Source: Streptomyces sp. NBC_01232
Lineage (GTDB): Bacteria > Actinomycetota > Actinomycetes > Streptomycetales > Streptomycetaceae
Direction of reading: 5' to 3'
Length of the DNA stretch: 64,000 bases
Assembly: GCF_035989885.1 (NCBI RefSeq)
Contig: NZ_CP108518.1
Coordinates: 2,856,501 to 2,920,500 of the forward strand
The notes beneath the pieces were generated by a model that saw nothing but the letters and a program-made list of their open reading frames with translations, searched no databases and was not told where the DNA came from. Position numbers and translations under genes: made by a program. Below, one piece after another: positions 18,571 to 27,180 of this stretch (position 1 is the first letter of the stretch; the number at the start of each line of letters is the position of its first letter).

Positions 18571-18610
18571 ACGGACGGACGCGGCCCCGTGTGGGGCCGC
18601 GTCCGTCCGT
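18571..18610. terminator. bidirectional terminator between methyltransferase and era
   Basis: A perfect 18-bp stem (18571-18588 and 18593-18610) with the loop GTGT sits between the convergent ends of the two genes, 42 bp past the methyltransferase stop and 19 bp past the end of era. Confidence 0.92.
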
Positions 18611-18629
18611 CGTGGTGTCGCCGGGTGCC

Positions 18630-19571
18630 TCAGAAGCCGAGCTTGCGCAGCTGCTTGGGGTCCCGCTGCCAGTCCTTGGCGACCTTCACGTGGAGGTCGA
18701 GGAAGACCGGGGTGCCGAGCAGCGCCTCGATGTGCTTGCGCGACTTCATCCCGACCTCCTTCAGGCGGGAGCCCTTCGGGCCGATGATGATGCCCTTCTG
18801 GCTCGGCCGCTCGATGTAGACGTTCGCGTGGATGTCGAGCAGCGGGCGGTCCGCCGGCCGGTTCTCGCGCGGGATCATCTCCTCGACGACCACGGCGATG
18901 GAGTGCGGGAGCTCGTCCCGTACGCCCTCCAGCGCGGCCTCGCGGATCAGCTCCGCGACCATGACCATCTCGGGCTCGTCGGTGAGGTCGCCCTCCGGGT
19001 AGAGCGGCGGGCTCTCCGGCAGCAGCGGCGCGATCAGGTCCGCCAGCAGCTGGACCTGGGTGTCGCCGACCGCCGAGACGGGGACGATCTCGGCCCACTC
19101 GAAACCGAGCTCCTCGGCGAGCCGGTGCACGGCGATGAGCTGCTCGCCCACCACCTTGGACTCGACCAGGTCGGTCTTGGTGATGATGGCGATCTTGGGG
19201 GTCTTCTTGATCCCCGCCAGCTCCTTGGCGATGAACTTGTCGCCGGGGCCGAGCTTCTGGTCGGCCGGCAGGCAGAAGCCGATGACGTCGACCTCGGCCC
19301 AGGTGGTCCGTACGACGTCGTTGAGGCGCTCGCCGAGCAGGGTGCGCGGCTTGTGCAGGCCGGGCGTGTCGACGAGGACGAGCTGGGCGTCGGGGCGGTG
19401 CACGATGCCGCGGACGGTGTGGCGGGTGGTCTGCGGCCGGTTGGAGGTGATCGCGACCTTGGTGCCCACGAGTGCGTTGGTGAGGGTCGACTTCCCCGCG
19501 TTGGGGCGGCCGACGAAGCAGGCGAACCCCGCACGGTGCGGGGCGGTGGACTCGGGGGAACGATCGCTCAT
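18630..19571 (-). CDS. era: GTPase Era
   Basis: Essential GTPase that binds 16S rRNA near its 3' end and assists 30S maturation. From the ATG at 19571 the protein has 313 residues, the normal length: G1 GRPNAGKST, G2/G3 with DTPGLHKP, G4 TKTD, then a linker and a C-terminal KH domain with GIIIGPKGSRLKEVG and the ending DPKQLRKLGF. GGGGAG lies about 10 nt before this ATG, and another in-frame ATG is 9 bp upstream, so Era can be made alone. However, the frame has no stop codon upstream: it is continuous with a WxL-interacting-protein-like sequence starting at 20549 (see that entry). Confidence 0.95.
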   Translation of the reverse strand: MSDRSPESTAPHRAGFACFVGRPNAGKSTLTNALVGTKVAITSNRPQTTRHTVRGIVHRPDAQLVLVDTPGLHKPRTLLGERLNDVVRTTWAEVDVIGFCLPADQKLGPGDKFIAKELAGIKKTPKIAIITKTDLVESKVVGEQLIAVHRLAEELGFEWAEIVPVSAVGDTQVQLLADLIAPLLPESPPLYPEGDLTDEPEMVMVAELIREAALEGVRDELPHSIAVVVEEMIPRENRPADRPLLDIHANVYIERPSQKGIIIGPKGSRLKEVGMKSRKHIEALLGTPVFLDLHVKVAKDWQRDPKQLRKLGF

Positions 19572-20549
19572 ACGGGCCATTCTCCCCGATGCGGCTCCCA
19601 GCGCCGACCAGATCACCACGGCGAGGGCCGGCACGGCCGTGAGCGAGGGGTACTCGGCGAGGTCCGCACGGCCCTGAGCTGTGGTTCCGTCCGCCCGGGC
19701 ATGCACCGCGACCTCGGCCCATTCCGCTCTGGGCGCGCCCTCCCAACGGGCGCCGAGCCGTACTTCCTGACCCGGCAGCAGTTCTGCGGGCAGCCCGCCG
19801 AGCGGGCGGCCGAGGAGCGTGCGGCCGAGGGCGCCGGTCGCGGTGAGGGTGGCGCGGGGGCGGAGGGTGACATTGCCGGTGTTGTGGAGCGTGTACGAGA
19901 TCTCCGCGTCCGGGCCGCGACGGCTCACGGTGACTCCCCGGACGGCGAGGGCCGGGGCGGTGGGGCCGGTCACCCGCAGGTACACCCGGGCGGCGACGGC
20001 CTGCTGCACGCCGATCCCGCCCCCGGCGGTGGCCGCGGCGGACCGCTCCTCCAGGGCCACCACGGCGCCGGGGTGGTCCCCGGGCTCCGCCCGGTCGGGG
20101 ACGGTGAGGGTGAAGCCGACGGCGGCCGACCCCCGGGCCGGTACGGTGACCCGCTCCCGGTCGAGCTTCGCCCACGCGGCGGTGGCCAGCCTCGGCCCGT
20201 CGGGTCCGCGCACGGCGAAGCCGCCGTCGCGGGCGGTGTTGTAGGCGTCGGCGGCGTAGAGCCGGAAGGTGCGGGGCCGGTCGCTGGGGTTGGTCAGGGT
20301 GACTGCGTCGAAGACGCTCTGGCCGGGTGCGGCGGCGAGGTAGAAGCAGGGCCGCTGCCCGACGCCGTTCGCGACGGGCAGCACCGACCACCGGCCGTCG
20401 TCCGCGGCCGCTGCCGTTGCCGTCCCGGCGGGCCCGCCGAGTACGATCCCGCCGAGCAACAGGACCGCCGCTGCACGGAGCAGTCCCCGCCCCGCCCTTC
20501 TGCCGTTCCCCGGGAGGCGGCGCGGCGGCCGGGCCGGGCGGCTCGTCAC
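18630..20549 (-). CDS. WxL-interacting (DUF916-type) membrane protein in frame with Era
   Basis: From the GTG at 20549 the frame runs 639 codons without a stop to the end of era. Residues about 18-48 form a signal peptide (LLRAAAVLLLGGIVLGG). Residues about 50-295 resemble the two-domain DUF916/WxLIP family: CFYLAAAPGQSVFDAVTLTNPSDRP, LTVPDRAEPGDHPGAVVAL and a later Ig-like part (ISYTLHNTGNVTLRP). Residues about 302-320 are a transmembrane segment, and Era begins at residue 327. The topology would put Era on the cytoplasmic side, so a fusion protein is possible; alternatively the stop codon of the surface protein was lost and Era is translated from its internal start. The GTG overlaps the stop of the WxL-like gene (GTGA). 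Confidence 0.6.
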   Translation of the reverse strand: MTSRPARPPRRLPGNGRRAGRGLLRAAAVLLLGGIVLGGPAGTATAAAADDGRWSVLPVANGVGQRPCFYLAAAPGQSVFDAVTLTNPSDRPRTFRLYAADAYNTARDGGFAVRGPDGPRLATAAWAKLDRERVTVPARGSAAVGFTLTVPDRAEPGDHPGAVVALEERSAAATAGGGIGVQQAVAARVYLRVTGPTAPALAVRGVTVSRRGPDAEISYTLHNTGNVTLRPRATLTATGALGRTLLGRPLGGLPAELLPGQEVRLGARWEGAPRAEWAEVAVHARADGTTAQGRADLAEYPSLTAVPALAVVIWSALGAASGRMARMSDRSPESTAPHRAGFACFVGRPNAGKSTLTNALVGTKVAITSNRPQTTRHTVRGIVHRPDAQLVLVDTPGLHKPRTLLGERLNDVVRTTWAEVDVIGFCLPADQKLGPGDKFIAKELAGIKKTPKIAIITKTDLVESKVVGEQLIAVHRLAEELGFEWAEIVPVSAVGDTQVQLLADLIAPLLPESPPLYPEGDLTDEPEMVMVAELIREAALEGVRDELPHSIAVVVEEMIPRENRPADRPLLDIHANVYIERPSQKGIIIGPKGSRLKEVGMKSRKHIEALLGTPVFLDLHVKVAKDWQRDPKQLRKLGF

Positions 20550-21901
20550 GACAGGGTCAGGGTCAGGGTCGCCGTGTACGCGCCCGGCGGGGTGTACGGC
20601 GGCACCTGGAGGGTGACCGTGGCGTCGACGGTGAAGGTGCCGCCGACCAGCGGGCCGTCGGGGGCGGAGGCGAGGAGCGCACCGTCGGGGCCGACCACGC
20701 CCGCGCTGCCCGGCGTACAGGTACTCCGGCTGCCCGCGGCCGCCACGCACCTCGGGGTCCAGGACAGGGAGGCGCCGGGGATGCGGATCCCGCCGGGTCC
20801 GGTGAAGTCGGTGACCTTGCCGGTCAGGGACCAGCCGGCCGGGCCGCCGCGGGCGTCGGTGACGGTCACCGTCCCGATCCGGCCGGGGGCCGCGCCGCCG
20901 TCGCCGTAGGAGACGGCCCCCAGGGTGATGGCCTCCCCGGTCTGGGTCATGCCGAGGGCGCCCGGCTCGACCGTCGCCGTGACCTTCTGGGTGCCGGAGG
21001 AGGGCGGCGGGGTGACGTCGATGACGGTGTACGCGGCCGGGCCCGAGCCCCGGCCCGCCGACCAGGCGGCGCCCTCGTAGGCGATCACCGCGGTGGTGGC
21101 CCTGTCCGTGACCGGCAGCTCCACCAGGGCCGTGCCCAGCTCGTCGGCGGTGGCCCGCACCCGGTCGGCGGTCTCGGCGGCGCCAGCCCGCCCGGCCACC
21201 GTCACGGCCGCGCCCGGCGGGAAGCCGGCGGCGGTGACCTTGACCCTGCCGCCCGGTCTGCCCTGGGCGGCGCCGAGGAAGACGCTGCGCAGGTTGGCCG
21301 TGGGCAGCGCGGTCGCGGTCAGGCGGGCGGAGACGGGCGTGGGGGACACCGGGTCCGCGGTACAGGTGGTGGTGAGGTCCATCGGGTGACTGCTGTGCAG
21401 GGTGTAGCCGCCCGGGGCCAGGGTGGTCTCGCCGGGCGCGGTGACGGTGAAGGTGCCGGTCATGGTGACGGCGGGGAGGGCCGCGCCGGCCGGAACGGGA
21501 TCGTTGCGCTTGGCCCCGACCACGGTGACCTCACCGCTCTGGGCGCCCGCCAGCACGATCCGGCCGGTCGGGGTCAGTACGTCGGCGGGGAGTTCGCCGT
21601 CGCCCCCGCCCGGGCCCAGGGGTGCCACGGCGGGGGTCCGGAGCACCTGGTAGGTGACGGTGACGGTGTCGCCGGCCTGCGGGGCCGGATTGTCGACGGT
21701 GATCCGGGCGGTGGTCGGTCCGTCCGCGGGCGGGAGCCCGGCCTCCTGGGGCGGCAGGCAGTGCGTCGGGAACTCCACCTGGCCCGGGGGCGTCTCGCCC
21801 TCGGCCGCGGCGGGCGCTCCGAGGGCTCCTCCGGTCGTGGCGGCCAGCACGGCCATGCCGACGGCTGCCGACCATCTCCGCTTCCGCGCCCCTGTTCGCA
21901 C
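20546..21901 (-). CDS. secreted WxL-like surface protein
   Basis: A 451-residue exported protein. A signal peptide (AAVGMAVLAATTGGALGAPAAA) is followed by Ala/Thr/Pro-rich beta domains, including VKVTAAGFPPGAAVTVAG, and a C-terminal domain whose pattern (TVTDARGGPAGWSLTGKVTDF ... LSWTPRC ... PPGAYTATLTLTLS) resembles the WxL cell-wall-binding domain of Gram-positive surface proteins. WxL proteins are usually encoded with a DUF916 partner, and here the next gene is one, overlapping by GTGA. No sortase motif is seen. The likely role is peptidoglycan-associated surface protein; the ligand is unknown. Assignment to WxL is by pattern and partner gene. Confidence 0.7.
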   Translation of the reverse strand: MRTGARKRRWSAAVGMAVLAATTGGALGAPAAAEGETPPGQVEFPTHCLPPQEAGLPPADGPTTARITVDNPAPQAGDTVTVTYQVLRTPAVAPLGPGGGDGELPADVLTPTGRIVLAGAQSGEVTVVGAKRNDPVPAGAALPAVTMTGTFTVTAPGETTLAPGGYTLHSSHPMDLTTTCTADPVSPTPVSARLTATALPTANLRSVFLGAAQGRPGGRVKVTAAGFPPGAAVTVAGRAGAAETADRVRATADELGTALVELPVTDRATTAVIAYEGAAWSAGRGSGPAAYTVIDVTPPPSSGTQKVTATVEPGALGMTQTGEAITLGAVSYGDGGAAPGRIGTVTVTDARGGPAGWSLTGKVTDFTGPGGIRIPGASLSWTPRCVAAAGSRSTCTPGSAGVVGPDGALLASAPDGPLVGGTFTVDATVTLQVPPYTPPGAYTATLTLTLS

Positions 21902-21973
21902 TGCCCGCCCCCTGGATTCCCTCGCGCCCGAGCCCCGCGCAGGGGGCCATTCACGAGCGGGGGGAGGGAGAAG

Positions 21974-23020
21974 TCAATGCACGGGTCCGGCATCAACTGA
22001 TGGCCCATCAGGAGATGGCAGGGTGCCCGTCGGTCCCGTCGCGGCGGCCGCCCGGAAGGTGCGGCGGTAGGCCGTCGGGCTCACCCCCAGCGCCGCCTGC
22101 ACGTGCTTGCGCAGCGACTGGGCCGTACCGAAGCCGCTGTCCCGCGCGACCTGCTCCATCGGCAGCTCCGTCTGCTCCAGCAGCTGCCGGGCCCGCTCCA
22201 CCCGCCGGCCGGCGATCCACCGGCCCGGACTGACGCCCGACTCCTCCCGGAAGCGGCGCGTGAAGGTCCGTACCGACATGGCCTCCTGCCGGGCCAGATC
22301 GGACAGCCGGATCGGCTCGTGCAGCCGTTCCATGAGCCAGGCGCGGGCCGCCGTCGTGCTGGCGAGCTGCGGCTCCGGCATCGGGCGCGCGACGAACTGC
22401 GCCTGTCCGCCCTCCCGGTGGGGCGGCACGACGGTCCGCCGGGCGGTCTCGTTCGCGACAGCCGCGCCGTGGTCGCGGCGCACGATGTGCAGGCACAGGT
22501 CGATGCCGGCCGCGACCCCGGCCGAGGTCAGCACGTCCCCGTCGTCGGTGTAGAGCACGTCCGGGTCGACGAGCACGGCCGGGAAGAGCTGCTGGAAGTG
22601 CTCGGCGGAGGCCCAGTGGGTGGTGGCGGGGCGCCCGTCCAGGTACCCCGCGGCGGCCAGCACGTAGCCGCCCGTGCAGATGGACACGAGCCGGGTGCCG
22701 GGCCGGATGTGCGCGAGGGCGGCGGCCAGCTCGTCGCTCAGCCTGCCCTCCTCGTGCACCGGGCCCAGCTCGTACGAGGCGGGCACCACCACCGTGTCGG
22801 CGGTGGCCAGCAGTTCGGGGCCGTGCTCGACCTGGATCGCGAAGTCGGCGTCCGTGTGCACGGGCCCGGGGGCGAGGCCGCAGGTGAGGATCTCGTACAG
22901 CGGCCGCCCGGCCGGATCCTCGGCCCGCCCGAAGATCCGGTGCGGGATGCCGAGCTCGAAGGGCAGCAGCCCGGTGAGCGCGAGGACGACCACGCGGTGG
23001 ATCTGCGGTTTCGACTCCAT
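21974..23020 (-). CDS. GlxA family transcriptional regulator (DJ-1/PfpI plus AraC)
   Basis: A 348-residue regulator with an N-terminal DJ-1/PfpI-like domain (VVVLALTGLLPFELGIPHRIF; nucleophile-elbow-like VSICTGGYVLAAAG near residue 115) and a C-terminal AraC DNA-binding domain of two helix-turn-helix motifs (IRLSDLARQEAMSVRTFTRRFREE and MEQVARDSGFGTAQSLRKHVQ). The ATG at 23020 is chosen because it starts directly before the domain; the frame is open to 23098 but that overlaps the divergent promoter. It is divergent from an MFS transporter with only about 70 bp between, so it most likely regulates that gene. Confidence 0.92.
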   Translation of the reverse strand: MESKPQIHRVVVLALTGLLPFELGIPHRIFGRAEDPAGRPLYEILTCGLAPGPVHTDADFAIQVEHGPELLATADTVVVPASYELGPVHEEGRLSDELAAALAHIRPGTRLVSICTGGYVLAAAGYLDGRPATTHWASAEHFQQLFPAVLVDPDVLYTDDGDVLTSAGVAAGIDLCLHIVRRDHGAAVANETARRTVVPPHREGGQAQFVARPMPEPQLASTTAARAWLMERLHEPIRLSDLARQEAMSVRTFTRRFREESGVSPGRWIAGRRVERARQLLEQTELPMEQVARDSGFGTAQSLRKHVQAALGVSPTAYRRTFRAAAATGPTGTLPSPDGPSVDAGPVH

Positions 23021-23091
23021 GGCCCGATCGTAGCGAAGCATGACAGTCAGGCCACTTTCGAAGGAGATGCCCCGGGCCGGAAGCTGGCCGC

Positions 23092-24369
23092 GTGACACAG
23101 ACAGCCCCTGCCTCCACGGCCACCCCGCACGCTCCCCGCCGGGCCGGGCGCGTGCACCGCGCCTGGTTCGTCGCCGCCGTCGCCTTCGTGACGATCATCG
23201 GCGCGGCCGGCTTCGCCTCCCTGCCCGGACTGCTCGTCGAGCCGCTGCACGCGGAATTCGACTGGTCGCGCGGCACCATCGGCCTCGCCGTCTCCGTCAA
23301 CCTCGCGCTGTACGGGCTCACCGCGCCCTTCGCCGCGGCGCTGATGGACCGCTTCGGCATCCGCCGGGTCGTGGCGCTGGCCCTGACCGTCATCGCCGGC
23401 GGGGCGCTGGCCACGGTGTGGATGACCGCGCCCTGGCAGCTGGTGCTGTACTGGGGCGTACTGGTGGGCCTGGGCAGCGGCTCGATGGCCCTGGCCTTCG
23501 CGGCGACGGTGACCAACCGCTGGTTCACCGCCCGGCGCGGCCTCGTCACGGGCATCCTGACCGCGGCCGGGGCCTCCGGCCAGCTGGTCTTCCTGCCGTT
23601 GCTGGCCTGGCTGGTGGACCACCACGGCTGGCGCCCGGCGACGGTGACGGTCGCACTGGCGGCGCTGGCCGTCGTCCCCTTCGTGTGGCTGCTGCTGCGC
23701 GACCACCCGGCGGACGTGGGGCTGGCGCCGTACGGCGGCACGTACGCCCCCAAGCCCGCTCCCGTACCGGGCGCGGCGCGGCGGGCGCTGAAGGTGCTCC
23801 TCGACGCGGCCCGGACCGGCCCCTTCTGGCTGCTGGCGGGCACCTTCGCGATATGCGGGGCCTCCACCAACGGGCTGGTGCGGACCCACTTCGTGCCGTC
23901 GGCGCACGACCACGGCATGCCGGTGACGGCGGCCGCGGGGCTGCTGGCGGTGATCGGCGTCTTCGACGTCGTCGGCACGGTGGCCTCGGGCTGGTTCACG
24001 GACCGCTTCGACTCCCGGCGGCTGCTGGCCGTCTACTACGCCCTGCGCGGGATCTCGCTGCTCTTCCTGCCGATCCTGCTGGCGCCGTCCGTGCGGCCGC
24101 CGCTGGTCTTCTTCATCGTCTTCTACGGCCTGGACTGGGTCGCGACCGTCCCGCCGACGATCGCCCTCTGCCGCGAGCACTACGGGGACGACGGCGCGAT
24201 CGTCTTCGGCTGGGTCCTGGCCTCGCACCAGATCGGCGCGGCGGTGGTGGCCTTCCTGGGCGGCCTGGTCCGCGACCTCACCGGCTCGTACGACGCCGTC
24301 TGGTACGCCTCGGGAGCACTGTGCGCGATGGCCGCGCTGATGGCGATGGTGATCCGCCGCCGCCGCTAG
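23092..24369 (+). CDS. MFS transporter
   Basis: A 425-residue major facilitator with twelve predicted transmembrane segments. Signs of the family include the loop-2 motif (LMDRFGIRRVVALALTV), a second equivalent in the C-terminal half (GWFTDRFDSRRLLAVYY), and NRWFTARRGLVTGILTAAGASGQ, which resembles monocarboxylate/oxalate-formate-type transporters. Substrate and direction are not clear. The GTG at 23092 is 71 bp from the divergent GlxA-type regulator, the probable controller. It ends just before a Streptomyces-type intergenic palindrome. Confidence 0.9.
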   Translation: MTQTAPASTATPHAPRRAGRVHRAWFVAAVAFVTIIGAAGFASLPGLLVEPLHAEFDWSRGTIGLAVSVNLALYGLTAPFAAALMDRFGIRRVVALALTVIAGGALATVWMTAPWQLVLYWGVLVGLGSGSMALAFAATVTNRWFTARRGLVTGILTAAGASGQLVFLPLLAWLVDHHGWRPATVTVALAALAVVPFVWLLLRDHPADVGLAPYGGTYAPKPAPVPGAARRALKVLLDAARTGPFWLLAGTFAICGASTNGLVRTHFVPSAHDHGMPVTAAAGLLAVIGVFDVVGTVASGWFTDRFDSRRLLAVYYALRGISLLFLPILLAPSVRPPLVFFIVFYGLDWVATVPPTIALCREHYGDDGAIVFGWVLASHQIGAAVVAFLGGLVRDLTGSYDAVWYASGALCAMAALMAMVIRRRR

Positions 24370-24429
24370 CCTCCGGCGGCCCGCGCCTCCGACCCCGTGG
24401 CCCCGCCGCCGCCTTCAGCCCCGCCCGGA

Positions 24430-24550
24430 CCCAACCAGCCCCGCCGGGTTTGAGGCGCGGGTCCGGGCGGAGCCCGGTGCCCGGCGGAGCCGGGTTTCCC
24501 GGGGCGCCGCCCCGGACCCCGCGCCTCAAACGCCGGCGAGGCTGGGTTTG
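24430..24550. repeat. long intergenic palindrome with TTTGAGGCGCGGG core
   Basis: Two arms (about 24430-24470 and 24507-24550) form a long imperfect inverted repeat around the core TTTGAGGCGCGGGTCCGGG and its complement. It lies between convergent genes and can serve as a terminator. Related copies occur at about 37977-38045 and 39325-39455 in this window, and this type of sequence is frequent in Streptomyces intergenic regions. Confidence 0.8.
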
Positions 24551-24588
24551 GCCGCGCGGGGCTCGTCAGTCACCCCGCCGGGAGGCTA

Positions 24589-24942
24589 GTGGCCCGCCGG
24601 GGTGGTGGACTTCAGGGTGCCGTCCGGGGCCGCCAGGAGCACCGGGGTGTCCGGGCCACCGAGGTCGCGGACCGCCGCGCGGTCGGCATCGGCCGGGGCG
24701 TCGGCCGCGCTGACCACGGCGGCCGCCTCCAGCGACCTCGCTCCGCTCGCCACCGCCATCGCGACCGCGGTCTGCAGCGCGCTCAGCTTCAGGGAGTCGA
24801 GCTCCACCGTCCCGGCGACGTACGTACGGCCCGTCTCGTCCCGCACCGCCGCCCCCTCCGGCACCGCGTTGCGCGCCCGGGCGCTGCGCGCCAGCGTGAT
24901 GATCTTGCTGTCCTCGGGGTCGATCCCGGTGCTGTCGGTCAT
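24589..24942 (-). CDS. cytidine deaminase-like protein lacking catalytic zinc residues
   Basis: A 117-residue protein with the cytidine deaminase fold pattern: KIITLARSARARN, then GRTYVAGTVELDSLKLSALQTAVAMAVASGARSLEA where cytidine deaminases have the CAE zinc/catalytic motif. Here that position reads ALQ, and the second PCxxC motif is absent. It is probably not an active deaminase despite the likely database name. The ATG at 24942 is preferred over one at 24954. It lies at the end of the phoH-ybeY cluster and is conserved there in streptomycetes. Function unknown. Confidence 0.75.
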
Positions 24943-25009
24943 GGTCGAAAGCATAGGGAGCGCCCGGGCGCCCCCGTGCGACCACCCCGCCGAAGCCCCG
25001 GAGGGACCG

Positions 25010-25372
25010 TCACGGCCGGTCGAGCCGCAGCCGCTCCGCCTTCGGCAGGCCCGCCACCACCAGGTCGTACGAGTCCTCCACCAGCTCCCGCACGACCCGG
25101 TCCGGCAGTCCGTCCGGCCCGCCCACGGTCACTGTGTTCCAGTGCCGCTTGTTCATGTGATAGCCCGGCACGATCGCCCCGTGCTCCTCCCGCAGCCGCA
25201 CCGCCAGCTCCGGATCGCACTTGAGATTGACCTTGAGCGGCTGCGCGTCCAGCGCCGACAGCGCGAAGACCTTGCCCAGCACCTTGAACACCGAGGTCTC
25301 CGGCGTGAAGGGGAACTCCTCCACCGCCGCGTTGAAGTCCAGACAGAACGCGCGCAACTGCTCCGGGGTCAT
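25010..25372 (-). CDS. MmcQ/YjbR family DNA-binding-like protein
   Basis: A 120-residue single-domain protein of the MmcQ/YjbR family (CyaY-like fold). It starts [20 protein letters not shown] and shows the family segments FKVLGKVFALSAL and HMNKRHWNTVTVGG with C-terminal LVEDSYDLVVAGLPKAER. Family members are thought to bind DNA, but the role is unclear. The ATG overlaps the stop of the CNNM-type gene (ATGA) and is preceded by GGAGGGGG, so the two are translationally coupled. Confidence 0.9.
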   Translation of the reverse strand: MTPEQLRAFCLDFNAAVEEFPFTPETSVFKVLGKVFALSALDAQPLKVNLKCDPELAVRLREEHGAIVPGYHMNKRHWNTVTVGGPDGLPDRVVRELVEDSYDLVVAGLPKAERLRLDRP

Positions 25373-26673
25373 TCCCCCTCCTCCCCCGCGGCCTGCTCCG
25401 CGGCCACCGGCTCCACCAGTACCGTCACGATCTTGTTGCGCCGGCCCGCCGGGGACTCGGCCGTCAGCCGCAGCGGACGCCCGTCCGGCAGCTCCACCAC
25501 CGCCGAGGCGCCCGCGATCGGCACCCGGCCCAGCGCCTTCGCCAGCAGTCCGCCGACCGTCTCCACGTCCTCGTCGTCGAAGGCCTCGACCTTGAACAGC
25601 TCGCCGAGGTCGGTGATGTCCAGCCGCGCGGTGACCCGGTAGCGGTCCTCGCCCAGGTCCTCGACCGGCGGGAGCTCGCGGTCGTACTCGTCGGTGATCT
25701 CCCCGACGATCTCTTCCAGGATGTCCTCGATGGTGACGATGCCCGCCGTGCCGCCGTACTCGTCGATGACGACGGCCACGTGGTTGCGCACCTGCTGCAT
25801 CTCGCGGAGCAGATCGCCCGCGTTCTTGGTGTCCGGTACGAAGACCGCCGGCCGCATCGCCGTCGAAACCAGGTCGGTCTCCGCCTCCCGGCTGATGTGC
25901 GTCTTGCGCACGAGGTCCTTCAGGTAGACGATCCCGACTATGTCGTCCTCGTTCTCCCCGGTCACCGGGATGCGCGAGAAGCCGGACCGCAGTGCGAGCG
26001 TGGTCGCCTGACGGACCGTCTTGTACCGCTCGATGCACACCAGGTCGGTGCGCGGCACCATCACCTCGCGCACCAGCGTGTCGCCGAGTTCGAAGACCTG
26101 GTGCACCATGCGGCGCTCGTCGTCCTCGATCAGTGATTCCCGCTCGGCGAGGTCCACCATCGCGCGCAGCTCGGCCTCGGAGGCGAACGGCCCCTTGCGG
26201 AAGCCCTTCCCGGGCGTGAGCGCGTTGCCGATGAGGATCAGCAGCTGCGGGATCGGCCCCATGATCCGGGCCAGCGGTACGAGGACGTACGCGGCCGCCG
26301 TCGCCGTGTTCAGCGGGTGCTGGCGGCCGATCGTACGCGGGGACACGCCCACGGCGACGAAGGAGACGAGCACCATGACGGCGATGGCCACGAGCAGCGC
26401 GGTCCAGTTCTCGCCGAACTCGTCGAGGCAGACGTAGGTGACGAGCACCCCGGCGGCCATCTCGCAGGTGACCCGGACCAGCAGGGCCACATTGAGGTAG
26501 CGGGTGGGGTCGCCCGCGACCTGGGCGAGCTTCTCGCTCCCGCGCCGGCCCTCCCGTACGGCCTGCTCGGCCCGGAAGCTCGAAATGCGGGCGATGCCGG
26601 ACTCGGCGCACGCGGCGAACCAGGCCACCACCACCAGCAGGACGGCCCCGGTGATCAGTTGCGGGGCGTTCAC
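25369..26673 (-). CDS. CNNM/CorC-type membrane protein (hemolysin family)
   Basis: A 434-residue protein with the DUF21 transmembrane domain (three to four helices; [19 protein letters not shown] at the start), a pair of CBS domains (about residues 200-330: [15 protein letters not shown] and [21 protein letters not shown]) and a C-terminal CorC/HlyC domain. Proteins of this layout are annotated as hemolysins but are best seen as Mg2+/Co2+ transport-related. The start is a GTG (26673-26671) overlapping the ybeY stop. Part of the phoH-ybeY operon; this linkage is widespread in bacteria. Confidence 0.93.
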   Translation of the reverse strand: MNAPQLITGAVLLVVVAWFAACAESGIARISSFRAEQAVREGRRGSEKLAQVAGDPTRYLNVALLVRVTCEMAAGVLVTYVCLDEFGENWTALLVAIAVMVLVSFVAVGVSPRTIGRQHPLNTATAAAYVLVPLARIMGPIPQLLILIGNALTPGKGFRKGPFASEAELRAMVDLAERESLIEDDERRMVHQVFELGDTLVREVMVPRTDLVCIERYKTVRQATTLALRSGFSRIPVTGENEDDIVGIVYLKDLVRKTHISREAETDLVSTAMRPAVFVPDTKNAGDLLREMQQVRNHVAVVIDEYGGTAGIVTIEDILEEIVGEITDEYDRELPPVEDLGEDRYRVTARLDITDLGELFKVEAFDDEDVETVGGLLAKALGRVPIAGASAVVELPDGRPLRLTAESPAGRRNKIVTVLVEPVAAEQAAGEEGE

Positions 26674-27167
26674 GAGACGGTCGGAGCCGGGGACGGACCG
26701 GTCATGCCGCGGTCACCGCGCCAGCCGTCGACGATGGCCGCCTGGAGGCCGAACATCTCGGCCTTCTCGTCCGGCTCCTCGTGGTCGTAGCCGAGCAGGT
26801 GCAGCACTCCGTGGACGGTCAGGAGCTGGAGCTCCTCGTCCATGGAGTGCTGCGTCGGGGCTTCCTCGCCCTGCCGCTTGGCGACCTCGGGGCAGAGCAC
26901 GATGTCCCCGAGGAGCCCCTGCGGGGGCTCCTCGTCGTCCTTCGCCGGCGGACGGAGCTCGTCCATCGGGAAGGACATGACGTCGGTCGGGCCGGGCAGA
27001 TCCATCCACTGGATGTGGAGCTGCTCCATGGCGTCCTCGTCGATGACGATGACGGAGAGCTCGGAGAGCGGGTGGATCCGCATCCGGGTGAGCGCGTAGC
27101 GGGCGATGTCGAGGATCGCCTGCTCGTCGACCTCGGTTCCGGACTCGTTGTTGACGTCGATCGACAT
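26670..27167 (-). CDS. ybeY: endoribonuclease YbeY
   Basis: Zinc-dependent endonuclease that takes part in 16S rRNA 3'-end maturation and ribosome quality control. The 165-residue protein contains the hallmark [11 protein letters not shown] motif (three zinc histidines) near residue 115 and the [15 protein letters not shown] strand typical of the family. The ATG at 27167 is 13 bp after phoH, and the stop overlaps the next gene. Function and operon with phoH and era-linked genes match the general arrangement in bacteria. Confidence 0.96.
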   Translation of the reverse strand: MSIDVNNESGTEVDEQAILDIARYALTRMRIHPLSELSVIVIDEDAMEQLHIQWMDLPGPTDVMSFPMDELRPPAKDDEEPPQGLLGDIVLCPEVAKRQGEEAPTQHSMDEELQLLTVHGVLHLLGYDHEEPDEKAEMFGLQAAIVDGWRGDRGMTGPSPAPTVS

Positions 27168-27180
27168 GGTGCGCTGGGTT

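Noticed and set aside
24370..24588. CRISPR-like array from repeated GC-rich blocks
   Set aside because: The blocks form inverted, not regularly spaced direct, repeats and no cas genes exist in the window.
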